This document shows positions 60,771 through 64,000 of a DNA stretch of 64,000 nucleotides, one piece after another. This stretch comes from JAVBRU01 sp031547595. Lineage in GTDB: Bacteria > Bacillota > Clostridia > Christensenellales > Aristaeellaceae. The position numbers and the translations under genes are program-made. Positions within the stretch are counted from its first letter, which is position 1, and the number at the start of each line of letters is the position of its first letter. The stretch covers positions 7,459 through 71,458 of the forward strand of contig JAVBRU010000012.1 of NCBI GenBank assembly GCA_031547595.1. Reading direction: 5' to 3'. The notes beneath the pieces are model-generated. The model saw only the letters and a program-made list of their open reading frames with translations. It made no database searches and was not told the DNA's origin.

Positions 60771-61871
60771 ATGGGTACACGATGGAGCGCGGAAAGAGCA
60801 TGGGCATGGTATAATCAACATCCCTGGCTGCGGGGCTGCAATTTTATGGGCAGCGACTGCGCCAACCGCATCGATCAATGGCAGGAAGAGGGCTTTGAAG
60901 AAAGGCTGGCAACTGCCGATGTGGAGCTGGAGCTGGCCGCAAAAACAGGCTTCAATACCATCCGCATCATTTTGGAATACTTCGTGTGGGAGCATCAGCA
61001 CGATGGCTTTATGCAGCGGCTGGAGCGCTATATTGCCACCGCTTGGAAGCATGGCATCAGCTGCATGGTGGTGTTTGGCAACGACTGCATGCAGCCCAAG
61101 GAAATGACAAAGCCCATGAAGTTTGGCGAGCAGCATTATGATTGGGGCTATCACGGCGGCCGCAAGCAAAGCCAGCACGGCATATTTAAGGGCATGGGCT
61201 ATCACCTGCTGGACGAGCCCGAGCTGGCGCTTCGCCACTACGCGTGGGTGCGCGAAATTATTGAAAAATATAGGAATGACGAGCGCATCGTCATCTGGGA
61301 TATCTATAACGAGGCCGGAAACTCCAAGCGGCAGGATGTGACGCCGCCGCATCTGAAGAAGTTCTTCGAAATCGCGCGCGAGATTGATCCCATCCAGCCC
61401 CTGACCGCCTGCACCTGGCGATGCCCCTCTGATATGCAGGTGGAAATCCCCGAAATCGAGCGGCTGTGCCTGGAGCTTTCGGACGTTGTTTCATACCACA
61501 ACTACGGCACCTACGAAGCCAATATCCGCATTATCAAGCGCCTGAAGGCGTACGGCCGCCCTATTATCAATACGGAATGGCTGGGACGCTGCCTGCACAA
61601 CACCATTCAGGAGCTTTTCCCGCTGTTTTACCTGGAGAAAATCGGCTGCTATAACTGGGGTTTTGTGGCGGGGAAGTATCAGACATACGAGCCGTGGAAC
61701 GCCACCTGGCAGCGCTATGAGGCCGATCCGGCGGCAAGTAACGTAGACTTCACCAAATGGTTCCACGATCTGTACCGCCCCAGTTTGCACCCCTATGACC
61801 CCAAGGAGATCGAGATCATCCAGCGGTTCAGCAAGCTGGCGGATGAGGATTTTGAAAGAGAACGTGGGTAA
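60771..61871 (+). CDS. Glycoside hydrolase, GH5-like TIM barrel
   Basis: This 366-residue cytoplasmic protein begins WLRGCNFMGSDCANRIDQW, a clan GH-A start. The putative acid/base is Glu181 in IWDIYNEAGN, and the putative nucleophile is Glu269 in IINTEWLGR. Both sit at the expected strand ends, with VVSYHNYGTY between them. The family resemblance is to GH5/GH2-type barrels; the exact family and substrate are not clear. There is no signal peptide, so it would cut imported oligosaccharides. AGGGGAGG precedes the start. A hairpin repeat follows the stop. Confidence 0.82.
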   Translation: MGTRWSAERAWAWYNQHPWLRGCNFMGSDCANRIDQWQEEGFEERLATADVELELAAKTGFNTIRIILEYFVWEHQHDGFMQRLERYIATAWKHGISCMVVFGNDCMQPKEMTKPMKFGEQHYDWGYHGGRKQSQHGIFKGMGYHLLDEPELALRHYAWVREIIEKYRNDERIVIWDIYNEAGNSKRQDVTPPHLKKFFEIAREIDPIQPLTACTWRCPSDMQVEIPEIERLCLELSDVVSYHNYGTYEANIRIIKRLKAYGRPIINTEWLGRCLHNTIQELFPLFYLEKIGCYNWGFVAGKYQTYEPWNATWQRYEADPAASNVDFTKWFHDLYRPSLHPYDPKEIEIIQRFSKLADEDFERERG

Positions 61872-61873
61872 AG

Positions 61874-61948
61874 ACCGAGGAACGCGGGGGCTACTCACCC
61901 CCGACCCTCGGCAGGGAGCAGTGCTCCCTGCACCCCCAGTTCTCAGAG
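61874..61948 (+). repeat. 3'-flanking hairpin repeat, copy 2
   Basis: Immediately after the GH5-like stop come GGAACGCGGGGGCTACTC, a CCCCCGACCCTCGG segment, and GGCAGGGAG...CTCCCTGC. It has the same order and near-identical core as the repeat after the SPFH gene, in the same orientation relative to its gene. Both copies encode two adjacent hairpins. Confidence 0.65.
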
Positions 61949-61992
61949 GCACATACGTTGGTTGATTGATCTTATTAACAGTGAAATAGTAC

Positions 61993-62044
61993 AGCAAAAG
62001 CCCGTCAACTGGGAAACACCATTCCCAGTTGACGGGCTTTTGCT
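61993..62044. terminator. Strong bidirectional terminator with perfect 23-bp stem
   Basis: Bases 61993-62015 are the exact reverse complement of 62022-62044 around a six-base loop. It separates the convergent GH5-like (plus) and membrane protein (minus) genes. An A tract and a T tract lie at the stem base. Confidence 0.9.
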
Positions 62045-62050
62045 ATCTGT

Positions 62051-62734
62051 CTACTGCTCGATCAGCCACTCGGGCTTTTCGCCCACGCCGGCTTGTAGCA
62101 GTGCATCCATAAACTTGACCACGTTGTCTTCATTCTGGTTGAGGATCGCGATGCACATATACATGCCGCGGTTGTCAAGGTTCATATTGCTCATATAGCC
62201 ATAGTAGCTATCCAGCGGAATGCCATACAGGTACGCCGTGGTGTTCAGCTCGTCGTCCTCGTTGTAGGTGGCCACATAGCCGCTCTTGAGGTCTACGCCC
62301 TCCACATTCAGCGCGCCGCTTGCAACATACTCGTCCAGCGCCACAAAGGAGCCCTGCGCCGCGAAGGTCTTGAAATCCTTGGCGGGCAGCAGATACAGAT
62401 CGCCCTCGCCGGTGGCCAGATACAGCATCAGCTGCGTGTTGCTGGTGTATTCGTCATCCAGCTGCATCAGCGCGACGGAGCTGACCGTTTCCATATCCGG
62501 CACAGTGCTGTGCCAGATGGGCGCCAGGAAGGCATCCATGCGCTCGGACGTGGTGGTGGAGGTCTTGACGTATACGTCGATACGCTTGTCCTGGGGCGAG
62601 CGGTAGGCCGTCTGGGTGTAGATCAGGCTCCACATGCTCACGCCCACCACCGCTACCAGCACATACTTCCAGCTGTTGTAGGCAAGGTGGTGTTTCAAGC
62701 GGTCTTTGTTGATCGGGGTACGAATGATAGCCAT
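62051..62734 (-). CDS. Single-pass membrane protein of unknown function downstream of lysS
   Basis: This 227-residue protein has a short cytoplasmic tail, one membrane helix (about 24-42; YVLVAVVGVSMWSLIYTQTA), and an outside domain of about 180 residues. The latter contains PAKDFKTFAAQGSFVALDEY and AYLYGIPLDSYYG, which resemble segments of family 1 solute-binding proteins. It may be a membrane-tethered, reduced binding-protein-like domain. It follows lysS by 15 bases and is probably co-transcribed. GGAGGC precedes the start. The function is unknown. Confidence 0.6.
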   Translation of the reverse strand: MAIIRTPINKDRLKHHLAYNSWKYVLVAVVGVSMWSLIYTQTAYRSPQDKRIDVYVKTSTTTSERMDAFLAPIWHSTVPDMETVSSVALMQLDDEYTSNTQLMLYLATGEGDLYLLPAKDFKTFAAQGSFVALDEYVASGALNVEGVDLKSGYVATYNEDDELNTTAYLYGIPLDSYYGYMSNMNLDNRGMYMCIAILNQNEDNVVKFMDALLQAGVGEKPEWLIEQ

Positions 62735-62749
62735 GAATGCCTCCTAGTA

Positions 62750-64000
62750 TTATTCGCGCGGCTTCATGGTGGGGAAGAGCAGCACATCGCGGATGGACGG
62801 GCTGTCGGTCATCAGCATAATCATGCGGTCAATGCCAATACCCAGGCCGCCGGTGGGCGGCATGCCGTATTCCAGGGCGTTGATGAAGTCTTCATCAACC
62901 TGCGCCTGGATGCCTTCCGCGCGGCGAATCTTGACCTGGTTTTCAAATCGCGCGCGTTGGTCAATGGGGTCGTTGAGCTCGGAGAACGCGTTGCCCAGCT
63001 CGCCGCCGGTGATGAAGAACTCAAAGCGCTCTGTCATGTCCGGCTCGTCCGCCTTGCGCTTGGCAAGGGGAGAGATGGCAACGGGGTAGTCCGTGATGAA
63101 GGTGGGCTGGATGAGGGTGGCTTCCACAAACTCGTCAAACAGCGCGGCCAGGCAATCGCCCTTGGTGGCGTTCTTTTGCACATGCACATTGCGCTTTTCG
63201 CAGATGGCTCGGGCATCCTCGTCGCTTTGCCAGGTGTAGTAGTCCTCGCCGCTCATTTCCTTCACGGACTGCGCCATGGTGATGCGCTTCCAGGGCGCCT
63301 TGAGGCAGATGATATGGCCTTGGTAGGGAACATCCGTAGTGCCCAGCACCTGAAGTGCCACGAACTCGTACAGATCCTCCACCAGGCGCATCACCTCGTG
63401 ATAGTCGGCATAGGCCTGGTAGCATTCCATGGTGGTGAACTCAGGATTATGCCGGGTGTCCATCCCCTCGTTACGGAAAATTCGACCGATTTCATACACC
63501 TTGTCAAAACCGCCGACGATGAGGCGCTTGAGGTATAGCTCGGTCTCAATGCGCAGGAACATGTCAATGTCCAGCGTGTTGTGGTGGGTCTTGAAAGTGC
63601 GCGCGGCAGCGCCCAGCTCCAGCGTGTGCAATACCGGCGTGTCCACTTCCAAGAAGCCGCGGCCGTCCATAAACTGGCGCACGGCGGTCATAATACGGCT
63701 GCGCTTGCGGAAGGTATCGCGCACCTCGGGATTGACGATCATGTCAAGGTAGCGCTGGCGGTAGCGAAGATCGGTATCCGTCAGGCCGTGAAACTTTTCG
63801 GGCAGGGGCTTCAAGCACTTGGTGAGGAGGACAAGCGCCGTCACATGCACGGATACTTCGCCGGTCTTGGTCTTGAACACCTTGCCCGTCACGCCCAGCA
63901 TATCGCCCAAATCGTATTCCTTGAAAAGGGCATAGGCATCTTCGCCAATATCGTCCCGGCGCACGTAAACCTGGATTTCGCCCTCGTTGTCCAGCAGATG
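62750..64000 (-). CDS. lysS: Lysyl-tRNA synthetase, class II (5' end beyond the window)
   Basis: The frame is open to the window edge and encodes the last 416 residues of a class II lysyl-tRNA synthetase. The OB-fold anticodon-binding end is seen at EIQVYVRRDDIGEDAYALF. The catalytic core has the motif 2 region FRNEGMDTRHNPEFTTME and motif 3 GLGIGIDRMIML. It attaches lysine to tRNA-Lys. About 80-90 N-terminal residues are missing. The downstream membrane protein gene follows by 15 bases. Confidence 0.95.
   Translation of the reverse strand, partial: HLLDNEGEIQVYVRRDDIGEDAYALFKEYDLGDMLGVTGKVFKTKTGEVSVHVTALVLLTKCLKPLPEKFHGLTDTDLRYRQRYLDMIVNPEVRDTFRKRSRIMTAVRQFMDGRGFLEVDTPVLHTLELGAAARTFKTHHNTLDIDMFLRIETELYLKRLIVGGFDKVYEIGRIFRNEGMDTRHNPEFTTMECYQAYADYHEVMRLVEDLYEFVALQVLGTTDVPYQGHIICLKAPWKRITMAQSVKEMSGEDYYTWQSDEDARAICEKRNVHVQKNATKGDCLAALFDEFVEATLIQPTFITDYPVAISPLAKRKADEPDMTERFEFFITGGELGNAFSELNDPIDQRARFENQVKIRRAEGIQAQVDEDFINALEYGMPPTGGLGIGIDRMIMLMTDSPSIRDVLLFPTMKPRE

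Noticed and set aside
1..64000. tRNA or rRNA genes and CRISPR arrays
   Set aside because: No cloverleaf with a T-arm GTTCRA motif, no rRNA-like stretch, and no regularly spaced direct repeats were seen.

Overview
The window looks like the chromosome of an uncultured anaerobic Bacillota bacterium of class Clostridia, in the Christensenellales/Oscillospirales range. Evidence for this is the fairly GC-rich coding sequence, strong AGGAGG-type ribosome binding sites, TTG/GTG starts, SPFH/zinc-ribbon and DUF5107-TPR proteins, LplABC-type sugar transporters, and a ParAB/DnaA origin region. Every recognisable secreted protein carries a type I (A-x-A) signal peptide. None of the three ABC binding proteins has a lipobox cysteine. 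The assignment is inferred from sequence style, not from a database match.

Layout, left half. 1-0.5 kb: end of the ATP synthase operon (atpD, atpC). 0.6-4.2 kb: an Hpt protein, a REC-HD-GYP regulator, and an ECF sigma factor with a membrane-anchored partner. 4.2-8 kb (minus): a MotA/TolQ-like plus OmpA/MotB-like pair (ZorAB-like) in an operon with a small membrane protein and a VanX-type D-Ala-D-Ala dipeptidase. 8.2-10 kb: an SPFH protein and a degenerate receiver protein. 10.1-14.3 kb (minus): a 1107-residue acyl-AMP ligase/ACP/alpha-oxoamine synthase fusion overlapping a short-chain dehydrogenase, which looks like a compact sphingoid-base-type lipid pathway. 14.4-19 kb: an RlmI-like methyltransferase, a polar amino acid ABC transporter and an Mrp/ApbC ATPase. 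19.2-28.1 kb: an oligopeptide ABC operon whose OppC, OppD and OppF homologues carry large insertions. 28.1-30 kb: an esterase and a small-molecule kinase.

Layout, middle. 30-34.7 kb: a secreted repeat protein, rplJ-rplL with an L10 leader and their own promoter, a secreted metallo-beta-lactamase-fold protein and an XRE regulator. 34.69-34.85 kb: a MITE-like palindrome inserted at a TA shared by two stop codons. 34.8-38.8 kb: parB, parA and an unknown gene, then the oriC-type intergenic region and dnaA, which is not followed by dnaN.

Layout, right half. 38.9-43.2 kb: a DUF5107-TPR protein divergent from a regulator with a periplasmic-binding-protein-like sensor and a C-terminal LuxR-like helix-turn-helix. 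43.3-48.9 kb: a probable export cassette from one consensus promoter: two secreted proteins of unknown function, two membrane-fusion-like proteins, an ABC ATPase and a MacB/FtsX-like permease. 49-61.9 kb: a carbohydrate-use locus with a second DUF5107-TPR protein, aldose epimerase, GH43, a BNR/sialidase-fold protein, an LplABC-type transporter, a paralogous regulator and a GH5-like hydrolase. Three promoters here share a TTGCGY -35. 62-64 kb: a membrane protein downstream of lysS, which runs off the end.

The strongest candidates for something undescribed are the fused ligase-ACP-oxoamine synthase with its reductase, the export cassette, the ZorAB-like/VanX operon, and the regulator family with reversed domain order. 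I saw no tRNA, rRNA or CRISPR array.
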